Shown here piece after piece: positions 1-8,214 of a stretch of 17,314 nt of DNA (the first letter of the stretch is position 1; each line of letters starts with the position of its first letter). The notes beneath the pieces were generated by a model that was not told the DNA's origin, did no database searches, and saw nothing but the letters and a program-made list of their open reading frames with translations. The stretch spans positions 1 to 17,314 of the forward strand of contig CAYMOV010000052.1 of NCBI GenBank assembly GCA_964392085.1. The letters run 5' to 3'. Source of the stretch: CAYMOV01 sp964392085. Its GTDB lineage: Bacteria; Oederibacteriota; Muellerivitia; Muellerivitales; Muellerivitaceae. Made by a program: the position numbers and the translations under genes.

Positions 1-1312
1 CGCATAGGGTGACCGTATGGAAGCCCCGGCGGTTGAGGAAAAGCATGGCTTGTTCACCGGCTTGGAGCGTCCGGCCCAGGGCCTCCCGCAGGGGCAGGGC
101 CAAGACCGGCTTGGTCCCACCCCGGGACCGCCATTCCTCACGCAGGTCCACCAGCTTGACCTGGGGCGGCTTTCCTTTGGCGCGTCGGGGGAGCTTGAGG
201 TGGACGTATTTGCCAGTCCAGGCGTTGTGGAGCGATTCGAGGGACGGCGTGGCGCTTCCCAGGATGGCCGTGGCCCCGGCCATGCGGGCCCGGACTAAGG
301 CGGCGTCCCGCGCCTGGTACCTAGGCGCGTCCTCTTGCTTGTAGGAGGATTCGTGTTCCTCATCCACCACCAAGAGGCCCAGGTTTTGGACCGGGGCGAA
401 AAGTGCTGACCGGGCGCCCACTGCCACCGAAGCCCTGCCCTCGGACAGTTTTCGCCATTCGTCTGCCCGGTCCCCAGGGGAAAGACGGCTATGGAGCACC
501 GCAACGCGGTCCCCGAGCCTCTCCCGGAACCGACCAACTGTTTGGGGCGTCAGGGCGATCTCGGGGATCAGGACGATGGCCTGGCGGCCCAACTCCAGTG
601 TTTGGCGGATGGCGCGGAGGTAAACCTCGGTCTTGCCGGACCCCGTGACGCCTTCCAAGAGGAAGGGGGAAAAGCCGCCCTTCTGGAGTGCCGCTTGGAT
701 CGTCCCGTAAGCCTTCTCTTGGTCCACGTTGAGCGGGGGGCCCTCCACGAAATCCGTCATGGGACCTGTTGGAGCGATTTCGGTTGTCCCCTCTTCCCGG
801 AGCGAAACCCCTCCCCAACCCTTTTCCCGGAGCGCCTCCGCTAGGACCTTGGTACGGGAAGTGTAGGCCACCTTGCCCTTGCGGAGGGCTTCGGCGTTCA
901 CGCCGCGCATCTTGAATTTTTCGAGGAACGAGTCCAGCCCCTCGGGATCCACTTGTGAATCAAGCGTCACGAGGGAACGGGTGACCTTGGACAGGCCGCT
1001 GGGCAGGGCCGCGAACAGGGCCTCCCCGAGGGAGCAGTAATAGTACTCGGCGATCCACCGGCCCAGCTTGAGGAGCTCCGGCGTGAGGGCGGGCGTGGAG
1101 TCCAGGACGGCGTCGAGGGACTTGAGCCGCATCCCTTCCTTCGGCGATTTCTCCACGATCTCCGTCACGATCCCGACGGATTGGCGGCGGCCGAAGGAAG
1201 CCCAGACCCGACTCCCGGGCCGCGCCAATTCGTGGAGCGCGGGAGGCACGGCATAGGTGAAGGACTGTTTCAGGGAAACCTGGAAGACGACTTGGGCGAA
1301 TGACTCAGCCAT
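1..1312 (-). CDS. priA: Primosomal protein N' / replication restart helicase PriA (C-terminal part beyond the window)
   Basis: PriA is the superfamily 2 DNA helicase that recognises stalled forks and reloads the replisome. This frame is open from the ATG at 1312 to the left edge, giving 437 residues, so the C-terminal part is missing. Residues 1-105 look like the PriA DNA-binding domain. The helicase core then shows Walker A GVTGSGKTEVY (221-231), IPEIALTP (249-256), the Walker B box VVDEEH (315-320), GSATPS (352-357) and LNRRGF (426-431). The last visible residue, C437, matches the first cysteine of the zinc-binding insert. The upstream permease gene stops inside this start (shared bases ATGGCTGA, 8 bases), so translation is probably coupled. 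The only ribosome-binding hint is a weak GGGTGG. The family call is certain; only completeness is unknown. Confidence 0.96.
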   Translation of the reverse strand, partial: MAESFAQVVFQVSLKQSFTYAVPPALHELARPGSRVWASFGRRQSVGIVTEIVEKSPKEGMRLKSLDAVLDSTPALTPELLKLGRWIAEYYYCSLGEALFAALPSGLSKVTRSLVTLDSQVDPEGLDSFLEKFKMRGVNAEALRKGKVAYTSRTKVLAEALREKGWGGVSLREEGTTEIAPTGPMTDFVEGPPLNVDQEKAYGTIQAALQKGGFSPFLLEGVTGSGKTEVYLRAIRQTLELGRQAIVLIPEIALTPQTVGRFRERLGDRVAVLHSRLSPGDRADEWRKLSEGRASVAVGARSALFAPVQNLGLLVVDEEHESSYKQEDAPRYQARDAALVRARMAGATAILGSATPSLESLHNAWTGKYVHLKLPRRAKGKPPQVKLVDLREEWRSRGGTKPVLALPLREALGRTLQAGEQAMLFLNRRGFHTVTLC

Positions 1313-2156
1313 TCCGGCCACCCCGCATGCGGGGGTCCAGGTAGTCCCGGAGGCCCTCTCCCAGGAAGTTGTAGCCCAGGACCGTGATGAAGATCGCCAA
1401 ACCCGGAAAGGTCACCATCCACCAGGCGTCGGTCAGGTGATCCTTCCCTTCCATCAGCATGTTGCCCCAGCTTGCCGTGGGGGGCTGGGCGCCCAAGCCC
1501 AGGAAGCTGAGGGACGATTCCACCAGGATGGCCCCCCCGACCCCCAGGGTGGCCACGACCAACACGGGCCCCAGGGCGTTCGGCAAAAGGTGTTTCAGGA
1601 TGATGCGGGCGTCGGAGGCTCCCATAACCCGGGCGGCCTGGATGTACTCCCGGTTCTTAAGGGTCAACACTTCTCCCCGCACCAGCCTCGCCACATCGGT
1701 CCAGGACGTGACCCCGATGACCCACATGACGTTGAAGAGGCTGGGCCCGATGAAGGCCACCACCATCAGGATCAGGAAGAAGGTGGGGATACAGAGCATG
1801 ACGTCCACAAAGCGCATCAAGAACTGGTCAACCCAACCCCCGTAAAACCCCGCCAGGGCGCCCACGAGGACCCCGATGAGGATATAAAGGCTCACGGACA
1901 CCAATCCCACGGCCAGGGAGATGCGGGAACCGAAAATCATGCGGGATAGGACATCCCGACCGAACTGGTCGGTCCCCATCCAATGGTGCCAGGAGGGGGA
2001 CAAAAGCCGGTCATCGAGCGATTGGACATAGGGGTCCCAAGGGGCGATCCAGGGCGAGAAGAGGGCCAGAACCACCAAGGCGGCCACGATCAGGGCCCCG
2101 AGGGTGATCAACTTGTTCTGGCGGGCGTAACGGAGGAAGACCCGGGGTTCAGTCAT
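1305..2156 (-). CDS. Peptide/nickel-type ABC transporter permease, DppC/OppC family
   Basis: One of two inner-membrane subunits that form the channel of a binding-protein-dependent peptide importer. It has 283 residues, normal for DppC/OppC. There is an N-terminal membrane segment (about 17-38), the family motif HWMGTDQFGRDVLSR (58-72), further hydrophobic segments at about 80-103, 117-140, 185-215 and 240-265, and the cytoplasmic EAA coupling loop EYIQAARVMGA followed by LLPNALGP (about 170-196), which docks on the ATPase. It ends LDPRMRG, typical of the family. It overlaps the upstream DppB-type permease by 8 bases (ATGACTGA) and priA downstream by 8 bases. The substrate (oligopeptide, dipeptide, nickel or another ligand) cannot be told from the permease. 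Confidence 0.95.
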   Translation of the reverse strand: MTEPRVFLRYARQNKLITLGALIVAALVVLALFSPWIAPWDPYVQSLDDRLLSPSWHHWMGTDQFGRDVLSRMIFGSRISLAVGLVSVSLYILIGVLVGALAGFYGGWVDQFLMRFVDVMLCIPTFFLILMVVAFIGPSLFNVMWVIGVTSWTDVARLVRGEVLTLKNREYIQAARVMGASDARIILKHLLPNALGPVLVVATLGVGGAILVESSLSFLGLGAQPPTASWGNMLMEGKDHLTDAWWMVTFPGLAIFITVLGYNFLGEGLRDYLDPRMRGGRNG

Positions 2157-3120
2157 AACGCACCCTCGGGTCCAACCAGGCGTAGCCCACGTCGGCCAAG
2201 AGGTTGCCCAGGAGGGTCAGGAAGCCCGAGATCACCCCGGTCCCCATGAGGACCGGGTAATCGTGGGTGAAGACCGCCTCCAGCCCCAACCGACCCATGC
2301 CGGGCCAGGCGAACAGGGTCTCGATGATGAAGCTACCACCGATCAGGGCCGGTAGCGAAAGGCCCACCAGGGTCACGATGGGGATCAGGGCGTTGCGGAG
2401 GGCGTGTTTGTAGATCACGACCCGCTCCGTGAGGCCCTTGGCCCTGGCCGTGCGGATGTAGTCCTGTCGGATGACCTCCAGCATGCTGGTGCGGGCGAAC
2501 CGGGAAACCGAGGCCAAACCGCCGAAGGTGGTGACCCCCAGGGGCAGGACCAGGTGCTGGGCCAGGTCCCAAACCTTACCAGGCCAGGACAGGTCCTCAA
2601 ACCCGATGCCGGTCATTCCGGACACCGGGAGCCAGCCCAGTTGGACCCCGAAGAAAAGCATCAGCATCAGGGCGAACCAGAAGCTCGGCATGGCGAACCC
2701 CGTGAAGGCGAAGAGCGTGGTCCAACGGTCCAGCCATTTGCCCTGGTGGGTGGCCGCCGCGATGCCGAGAGGGACGGCCACTAAAAAGAGGAGCACCTCC
2801 GAGAGGCCGGACAGGAGGAGGGTGGCTGGCATCCGCTCGGCGATGACCTTCAAAACAGGCCTTCCGTCACGGAAGCTATTGCCGAAGTCCAGGGAGGCCA
2901 TCCGGCGCAGCCAATGCCAAAACTGCACCATCAGTGGGTCGTTCAGGCCGTAGGATTCCCGGAGCTTCACCAGGTAGCCCGGGTCGATCTTGGGATTCAT
3001 CCCTGCGCCCAAGCTGACCGGGTCTCCGGGGGCCATCTGCATGATGGCGAACGACAGGAGGGAGATCCCCAACAGCAGGGGGATCATCAGGAGCAACCGT
3101 CGGATCAGGTATTTCCGCAT
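2149..3120 (-). CDS. Peptide/nickel-type ABC transporter permease, DppB/OppB family
   Basis: The partner channel subunit of the peptide importer, 323 residues. It begins with the classic MRKYLIRRLLLMIPLLLGISLL-type first membrane helix (residues 1-28) followed by MAPGDP (29-34). The LRESYGLNDPL motif (53-63) and the segment around LDFGNSF (77-83) are typical of DppB. The EAA loop DYIRTARAKGL to ALRNALIPIVT spans about 220-250, and the protein ends in LDPRVRYD. The start lies 4 bases after the stop of the substrate-binding gene; the sequence GTGAGGCC just before the ATG gives a Shine-Dalgarno-like GAGG over that stop codon. With the two neighbouring genes it forms a single transport operon. 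Confidence 0.96.
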   Translation of the reverse strand: MRKYLIRRLLLMIPLLLGISLLSFAIMQMAPGDPVSLGAGMNPKIDPGYLVKLRESYGLNDPLMVQFWHWLRRMASLDFGNSFRDGRPVLKVIAERMPATLLLSGLSEVLLFLVAVPLGIAAATHQGKWLDRWTTLFAFTGFAMPSFWFALMLMLFFGVQLGWLPVSGMTGIGFEDLSWPGKVWDLAQHLVLPLGVTTFGGLASVSRFARTSMLEVIRQDYIRTARAKGLTERVVIYKHALRNALIPIVTLVGLSLPALIGGSFIIETLFAWPGMGRLGLEAVFTHDYPVLMGTGVISGFLTLLGNLLADVGYAWLDPRVRYD

Positions 3121-3124
3121 GGCC

Positions 3125-4926
3125 TCACGGTAGGTAAAGTTGTTGGATCTTCGGCACGTACCAGCGTTCCGGGTGGCCCGAGAGGCCGAGCGGGGTGACG
3201 TGGTATCCCTTGAACCGCTTGTGGAGCGCCGAAAGGGCCGGCGGCACGTAGAGGAAACAGCAGGCCTGGTCGTCGTAAAGGATCTGGTGGATCTTGCGGT
3301 AAATCGCCTGGCGCTTGGCCTGGTTGAGGGTGGTTTGGCCCTCCACCAAGAGGCGGTCCACCTCGGGGTTCTTGTAGTCGATCTGGTTGTACTGGTGCTG
3401 GCCCGTTTGGGACGAGTGCCAGATGGCGTAACAGTCCGGGTCCGGGGTCAATTGCCAAGCCATGACCATGGCGTCGTACTTCCGGGTTTCGACGTACTGG
3501 CTAAGGAGGACCGTCCATTCCATCACCACGGTCTCCACGTGGATCCCCACGGACTTGTACTGCTCTTGGAGGATGGTGGCGATCCGAGCCTGGCTGGTGC
3601 TGCCTTGGGCCGTGTAGAGCTTGAAGCTGAAAGGCGTCTTCTTGCCGTTGATCACCTTGTCCAGGACGCCGTCCCCGTCGGTATCGGTCCAACCGGCCTG
3701 CTTCAGGAGAACCTTGGCCTTCTCCGGGTCGAACGGCAGGGCTTTCACGTCGGGGTTGTAGGCCCAGGAGATGGGCACGAAGGGGCCCGTGCAGGGCTTG
3801 GCCAGGCCGTAGGTCACGTTCTGGATGATGGCGTTCCGGTCCAGGGCCAGGGTGAGGGCGGTCCGGACATCCCGGTCCTGGAAAAGGGGGTTCTCGAGGT
3901 TCCAACCCAGGAAGACATACATGAACTGGTCGGTCTTGAACTTATTGAACCGGCTGGTGAACTTATCGTTGTCGGCCTGGCGCACGTACTGTTCCGCCGA
4001 CATGCTCTCGGTAGTCCAGGCCCCGATGGCGTCGGTCTCGCCCTTCAGCAGGCTGAGGAAGCAGGACGCTGAGTCCGGGATGATGCGAAGGACGTAACGC
4101 TGGATGTGGGGCTTCCCCTCCCAATAGTCCGGGTTGGCCTCCAAGACGATCTTCTGGGCGGTCTTCCACTCGACGAACCTGTAGGGCCCGGTGCCCACGG
4201 GGTTTCGGCCGAAATCGCAGGTGTTGATGTCCTTCCCCTCGAGCAGGTGCTTGGGGAGGATCATGTTGAAGGTGGCGGAAAGCGCCGGGGCGAAGGGTTG
4301 GCGGTAATACACCTTGACGGTGTACTTGTCGGGCGTCTCGACCCGGGAGATGTATTTGTAGTCGGAGGCGTAGGGCGTGTTCACCTTGGGGTTGGTGAAG
4401 ACCTGGTAGGTGAAGAGGACGTCGGCGGAGGTGAATTCCACCCCATCCTGGAACTTCACGCCGCGGCGGAGGCGGTAAGTGATGAGCTTGCCGTCCGGGG
4501 AAACCGACCACTTTTCCGCCAAACAGCCTTCCAGCTTCAGGTTCTCGTCGTAGCGGAGAAGGCCGTTGAAGACGAGTCCGATGATGTCCCCGCCGGTCGA
4601 CTCGCTCATCAAGGGGGGGTTCAGGGTCTTGGCGTCGCCGATGGAGGACTCCACCAACATATCCCCGTCCGCCACGGGCCCGTCCTGGCTGTAGATCTTC
4701 GGNNNNNNNNNNNNNNNNNNNNNNNNNNNNNNNNNNNNNNNNNNNNNNNNNNNNNNNNNNNNNNNNNNNNNNNNNNNNNNNNNNNNNNNNNNNNNNNNNN
4801 NNACTCCACCAACATATCCCCGTCCGCCACGGGCCCGTCCTGGCTGTAGATCTTCGGATCTTTCCGCCCGCACCCGACCACAAGGGCCGCAACGGCGAGA
4901 ACCATGAGAGTCCTGGAACGAAACAT
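3125..4926 (-). CDS. Peptide-binding lipoprotein of an ABC transporter (SBP_bac_5 / DppA-OppA family), interrupted by an assembly gap
   Basis: A periplasmic or membrane-anchored solute receptor that feeds the adjacent permeases. The start at 4926 is favoured over a GTG at 4950 because GGAGGG lies 5-10 bases before it and it gives a clean lipoprotein signal: R3/R5, a hydrophobic core, and lipobox VVGC with C19. Family hallmarks follow: LNPPLMSESTGG near the mature N-terminus, the GVKFQDGVEFTSADVLFTYQ block, NPVGTGPYRFVEW, and PFDPEKAKVLLKQAGW. The reading frame breaks at the 100-N run (4703-4802). The 55 bases before the gap are repeated exactly after it, and removing Ns plus one copy (155 bases) restores one frame of 548 residues, the usual family size. 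The apparent frameshift is therefore judged to be artefactual. The ligand is unknown. Confidence 0.9.
4703..4802. other. Assembly gap: 100 N flanked by an exact 55-base duplication
   Basis: Exactly 100 unknown bases, a standard filler size. The 55 bases at 4648-4702 are identical to those at 4803-4857. Contig ends that share exactly 55 bases are what a de Bruijn assembler run with k=55 leaves behind. The true locus most likely has one copy and no gap, which also restores the reading frame of the substrate-binding protein. Confidence 0.9.
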
Positions 4927-4966
4927 GAAAGGCCCTCCAAGTTCAGACACAGATCAAGCTAAGTCC

Positions 4967-5054
4967 CGCCACCGATGAACACGGATTAACACCGATGAAA
5001 CTTCCTCGGTTTTAAGCTAATCCAATCTATGTTCATCCGTGTTCATCGGTGGCG
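4967..5054. repeat. Perfect 20-bp inverted repeat with 48-base loop, GATGAACACGGAT type
   Basis: The left arm CGCCACCGATGAACACGGAT (4967-4986) is the exact reverse complement of 5035-5054. Inside the loop the motif recurs imperfectly: ACCGATGAA at 4991-4999 and GTTCATC just before the right arm (5031-5037) and within it. The element lies between the secA stop (5133) and the substrate-binding gene start (4926), so it would be transcribed in the leader of the transporter operon and could fold into a long hairpin. From memory, similar ACCGATGAACACGG strings occur as interspersed repeats in many environmental genomes; I could not verify this here. Confidence 0.85.
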
Positions 5055-5092
5055 AATGAGTATTTCGCTTGTTTGGCTGGTTTTGTTTGATT

Positions 5093-5120
5093 GCCAACGG
5101 CTAACGGCCAGCGGCTAACG
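5093..5120. repeat. Tandem 14-base repeat (GCCARCGGCTAACG x2)
   Basis: Two adjacent 14-base units, GCCAACGGCTAACG (5093-5106) and GCCAGCGGCTAACG (5107-5120), differ at one base. They lie 13 bases downstream of the secA stop codon. No U-tract or self-complementary stem makes this a convincing terminator, so it is recorded as a short tandem repeat of unknown role. Confidence 0.8.
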
Positions 5121-5132
5121 GCGTTTCAGTTT

Positions 5133-7826
5133 TCACCCTCCGTGACACTTCTTGTATTTCTTCCCCGACCCACAGGGGCAGGGGTCGTTGCGGCCCACCT
5201 TAGCCTCGGTCCGCCGGATGGTCTGGACCTTCTGGACTTCCCCACCGGCCGGGAAAGGCTGGCTTTCGGGGCCCATCCCGGGGGGCATCCCCGGGCCGCC
5301 CATACCCGGCGGGAACCCACCCTGGGCAAAAGGCTCGGGGGCTTGGGGGGCGGGCGCCGGGGCGGCCTTCTGGCGGAGGCTTTCCTGGAAGTTGAACTCA
5401 TCCTTTTTTTCTTGGCCCGCGGGTCCGGGGGACCGGGAGAAGAACTCATCCGTCGGCGAGACCGATTGGACCAGCATCAGGGTGCGGACAGTCTCTTCCT
5501 TGATGGTGACCACCATGTCCTGGAACAGGTCGAAACCCTGCCGTTTGTACTCGATCAGGGGGTCCTTCTGGCCGTAGGCCTGGAGGCCGATCCCCTCCTT
5601 AATGTGGTCCATGTTGAGGAGCTGGTCCTTCCACTGGGCATCCACCACCTCCAGGAGGATGGACCGCTCCAGGGGGCGCATGACCTCGGGGCCCAGGGCC
5701 TTTTCCTTGGCTTGGTAGGCCTCCTCGAGCCTCATCCGGATGGCCTCATAGAGCGCCTCTTCGATCATTTGTCGGACCATGTCTTCCTTCAGGTCCAGCT
5801 GGGTCTGGGTCAGGGAGTGGAACCACTTGGCCAGCCCCTCCACGTCCCATTCAGCGGCCCGCACCTTCTCAGGCGCGTACATGGCCACCCCTGACTCGGC
5901 GACGTCCCCCAACATTTCCTGGAGGTGGGACTTGATGTCCTCCTCGCGCAGGACCCGGTTGCGTTCCTTATAGACCACCTCCCGCTGCTTGTTCATCACG
6001 TCGTCGTATTCCAGCAGGTGCTTCCGGATGTCGAAGTTGTGGGCTTCCACGGCCTTCTGGGACCGCTCGATGGCCTTGGACACCCAGGGGTGGGAGATGA
6101 CCTCGCCCTCCTCCATGCCCAGCCTGCCCATCCAGTCCTTGAGCTTGTCCGACCCGAAGATCCGCATCAGGTCGTCCTCGAGGGATACGTAGAACCGCGA
6201 CAGGCCCGGGTCGCCCTGCCGACCCGACCGGCCGCGCAACTGGTTGTCGATGCGCCGGCTCTCGTGACGCTCGGTGCCGATGACCGCCAGGCCCCCGACT
6301 TCGCGCACCCCGGGGCCGAGCTGGATATCCGTGCCGCGTCCCGCCATATTGGTGGCGATGGTGACGGCGCCCGGCTGCCCCGCCATGGCCACGATCTCGG
6401 CTTCCCGCTCGTGGAACTTGGCGTTCAGCACCTCGTGCTTGACCCCGCGCTTCTTGAGGAGGCCCGAAAGCTTCTCGTTCTTCTCGATGGATACCGTGCC
6501 CACCAGGACCGGCTGGCCCTTGGCGTGCATCTGGGCGATGTCCTCGGTGATGGCGTTCCACTTCTCGCGCTCGGACCGGTACACCTGGTCGGCTTCGTCG
6601 GCGCGGACCATGGGCTTGTGGGTGGGGACGACCGCCACATCGAGCTTGTAGATCTCCATGAACTCGGCGGCCTCGGTCTCGGCGGTGCCGGTCATGCCCG
6701 CCAGCTTCTTGTACATGCGGAAGAAGTTCTGGAAGGTGATGGTGGCGTAGGTCTGGCTTTCCTGCTCGATCTTGACCTTTTCCTTGGCCTCCAGGGCCTG
6801 GTGCAGGCCGTCGCTGTAGCGGCGGCCCGGCATGGGGCGGCCCGTGAATTCGTCCACGATGATGACCTCGCCGTCCTTCACCATGTAGTCCACATCGAGC
6901 TTGAAGATGGCGTGGGCCTTCAGGGCCTGCTGGACGTGGTGGACGAAATGGACGTTCTTGTGGTCGTACAGGTTGTCGATGCCGAGCAGTTTCTCGACGG
7001 TGTTGACGCCCTTCTCCGTGAGGAACGACGCCCGGCTCTTCTCCTCGATGTCGAAGTCCTCCCCGCGCTTCAGGCCCGGGATGATGCGGTCCACCTTGTA
7101 GTACAGGTCCGTGGAATGCTCGCTGGGCCCGGCGATGATGAGGGGGGTCCGGGCCTCGTCGATGAGGATGCTGTCCACTTCGTCCACGATGGCGTAGTTC
7201 AGGTCGCGCTGGACCGTGTAGTCCGGGTGGGTGGCCATGTTGTCCCGGAGGTAGTCGAACCCCAACTCGTTGTTCGTGCAGTAGGTGATGTCGCAGGCGT
7301 AGGCGTCCTTGCGCTGGCGGTAGTTAAGGCCGTGCTTGATGACGCCCGTGGTCAGGCCGAGGAAACCGTAGATGGTGGCCATGCCCTTGAAGTTGCCGAG
7401 GCCCAGGCTGTCGCGCTCGGCCAGGTAGTCGTTCACCGTCACCACATGCACGCCCTTGCCCTCCAGGGCGTTGAGATAGACCGGCAGGGTCGCCACCAGG
7501 GTCTTGCCTTCCCCGGTGCGCATCTCCGAGATGATGCCCTTGTGCAGGACGATGCCGCCGATCATCTGCTCGTCGAAATGCCGCATCCCCATCACGCGCT
7601 TGGAAGCCTCCCGCACCACGGCGAAAGCTTCCGGGAGCAGGTCGTCGAGGGTCGCCCCCTGGGCCAGGCGCTGCTTGAACTCCAGGGTCTTGGCCTGGAG
7701 CTGGGTGTCGGTGAGCTTCTCAAGGGCGGGCTCAAAGACGTTGATTTCGGCCACCCGGGGCCAGAGGGTCTTGAGGAGACGGTCGTTTTTCGAGCCGAAA
7801 ATCTTGGTCAGGACGGCCTGGATCAT
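5133..7826 (-). CDS. secA: Preprotein translocase ATPase SecA
   Basis: The motor that drives unfolded preproteins through SecYEG at the inner membrane. It is full length at 897 residues. Walker A MRTGEGKT is at 102-109, the Walker B/DEAD-equivalent IVDEVDSILIDEARTPLI near 205-220, and helicase motifs TNMAGRGTDI and GRSGRQGDPG occur in the second nucleotide-binding domain. A linker rich in Pro, Gly, Ala and Met (about 820-875) leads to the C-terminal zinc-binding SEC-C tail NDPCPCGSGKKYKKCHGG (880-897) with three Cys and one His, which binds SecB or ribosomes in other bacteria. The start is the ATG at 7826 with a weak GGATAAG upstream. A good promoter lies about 85-110 bases upstream, and secA appears to be transcribed alone. 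Confidence 0.98.
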   Translation of the reverse strand: MIQAVLTKIFGSKNDRLLKTLWPRVAEINVFEPALEKLTDTQLQAKTLEFKQRLAQGATLDDLLPEAFAVVREASKRVMGMRHFDEQMIGGIVLHKGIISEMRTGEGKTLVATLPVYLNALEGKGVHVVTVNDYLAERDSLGLGNFKGMATIYGFLGLTTGVIKHGLNYRQRKDAYACDITYCTNNELGFDYLRDNMATHPDYTVQRDLNYAIVDEVDSILIDEARTPLIIAGPSEHSTDLYYKVDRIIPGLKRGEDFDIEEKSRASFLTEKGVNTVEKLLGIDNLYDHKNVHFVHHVQQALKAHAIFKLDVDYMVKDGEVIIVDEFTGRPMPGRRYSDGLHQALEAKEKVKIEQESQTYATITFQNFFRMYKKLAGMTGTAETEAAEFMEIYKLDVAVVPTHKPMVRADEADQVYRSEREKWNAITEDIAQMHAKGQPVLVGTVSIEKNEKLSGLLKKRGVKHEVLNAKFHEREAEIVAMAGQPGAVTIATNMAGRGTDIQLGPGVREVGGLAVIGTERHESRRIDNQLRGRSGRQGDPGLSRFYVSLEDDLMRIFGSDKLKDWMGRLGMEEGEVISHPWVSKAIERSQKAVEAHNFDIRKHLLEYDDVMNKQREVVYKERNRVLREEDIKSHLQEMLGDVAESGVAMYAPEKVRAAEWDVEGLAKWFHSLTQTQLDLKEDMVRQMIEEALYEAIRMRLEEAYQAKEKALGPEVMRPLERSILLEVVDAQWKDQLLNMDHIKEGIGLQAYGQKDPLIEYKRQGFDLFQDMVVTIKEETVRTLMLVQSVSPTDEFFSRSPGPAGQEKKDEFNFQESLRQKAAPAPAPQAPEPFAQGGFPPGMGGPGMPPGMGPESQPFPAGGEVQKVQTIRRTEAKVGRNDPCPCGSGKKYKKCHGG

Positions 7827-7908
7827 GGTGTCTTATCCGTTCAGGGGATGGGGTGCGCGGGGGCCGGAAGGGCCGGTTTTGGGCCGGTCAAGGGCTCCGA
7901 AGGGGGTA

Positions 7909-7937
7909 AGTATAGGGGCCGGGTTAGCCCCCGGCAA
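7909..7937 (-). promoter_or_regulatory. Putative sigma70-type promoter of secA
   Basis: On the minus strand TTGCCG (7937-7932) and TATACT (7914-7909) are separated by 17 bases, close to the vegetative consensus. The predicted start of transcription is near 7902, leaving a leader of about 75 bases that is strongly C-rich and carries three CCGGCCC-like blocks. This is pattern matching only; no other candidate in the 388-base gap is as good. Confidence 0.6.
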
Positions 7938-8168
7938 GGCCGGTTACCGGACCTAATAGGACACACCCTCGTGGGGCGGATGATTGATCCGCTCCAAGCG
8001 GTTTTAAGAATAGTTTCGGGGTATATAGGTGCAGAGCCCCTATAAGAGCCCCTGTTTCACAACCCCAGCGCCCCCCACGAACGGCAGAAGCCAGTTGAGT
8101 TGGGAACCTGTCGCACCCGGATCTTGCGAAAGTTGGATCGGATGCGGGGCGACAATCCTGGCTCGCGA

Positions 8169-8188
8169 GGGCTCGATGAATCGAGCCC
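8169..8188. repeat. REP-like hairpin GGGCTCGA-TGAA-TCGAGCCC
   Basis: An 8-bp perfect stem with a TGAA loop lies 27 bases after the stop of the second barrel gene. It is not followed by a U-run on either strand, so it is not a typical intrinsic terminator. The wider context, GAGGGCTCGATGAATCGAGC followed by CCCTAC, resembles short palindromic repeats that I recall as dispersed in many genomes. It could stabilise the 3' end of the operon transcript. Confidence 0.6.
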
Positions 8189-8214
8189 CTACCCGGCCTT
8201 TTAAACGAATCATC

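Larger units (their letters stand above)
7827..8214. other. Intergenic region between secA and the outer-membrane barrel operon
   Basis: This 388-base gap holds no convincing gene. It contains the secA promoter and C-rich leader, and a 9-base direct repeat AGAGCCCCT (8033-8041, 8045-8053). Two overlapping small stems are also present: GCGGAT/ATCCGC (7976-7992) and CCGCT/AGCGG (7989-8001) followed by TTTT on the plus strand. A REP-like hairpin lies at 8169-8188. No clear intrinsic terminator for the minus-strand barrel operon was found. Confidence 0.7.

Noticed and set aside
295..818. Minus-strand open frames within the priA region (295-537, 489-818)
   Set aside because: They are out of frame with priA, whose own frame runs uninterrupted with all helicase motifs to the window edge.
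4927..4950. Upstream GTG start for the substrate-binding protein
   Set aside because: It would place eight residues ahead of the lipoprotein signal peptide and put the GGAGGG ribosome-binding site inside the gene.
4967..5120. CRISPR-like repeats upstream of the transporter
   Set aside because: There are only inverted and short tandem copies, with no regular spacers and no cas genes.
7976..8005. Stem followed by TTTT on the plus strand as an intrinsic terminator
   Set aside because: No plus-strand gene is present to be terminated; on the minus strand the T-run lies on the wrong side of the stem.
5925..8045. Long plus-strand open frame of 706 codons opposite secA
   Set aside because: It lies antisense to an unmistakable secA, has Val/His/Asp/Leu-rich low-complexity composition with no motif, and reflects the scarcity of stop codons in GC-rich antisense frames.
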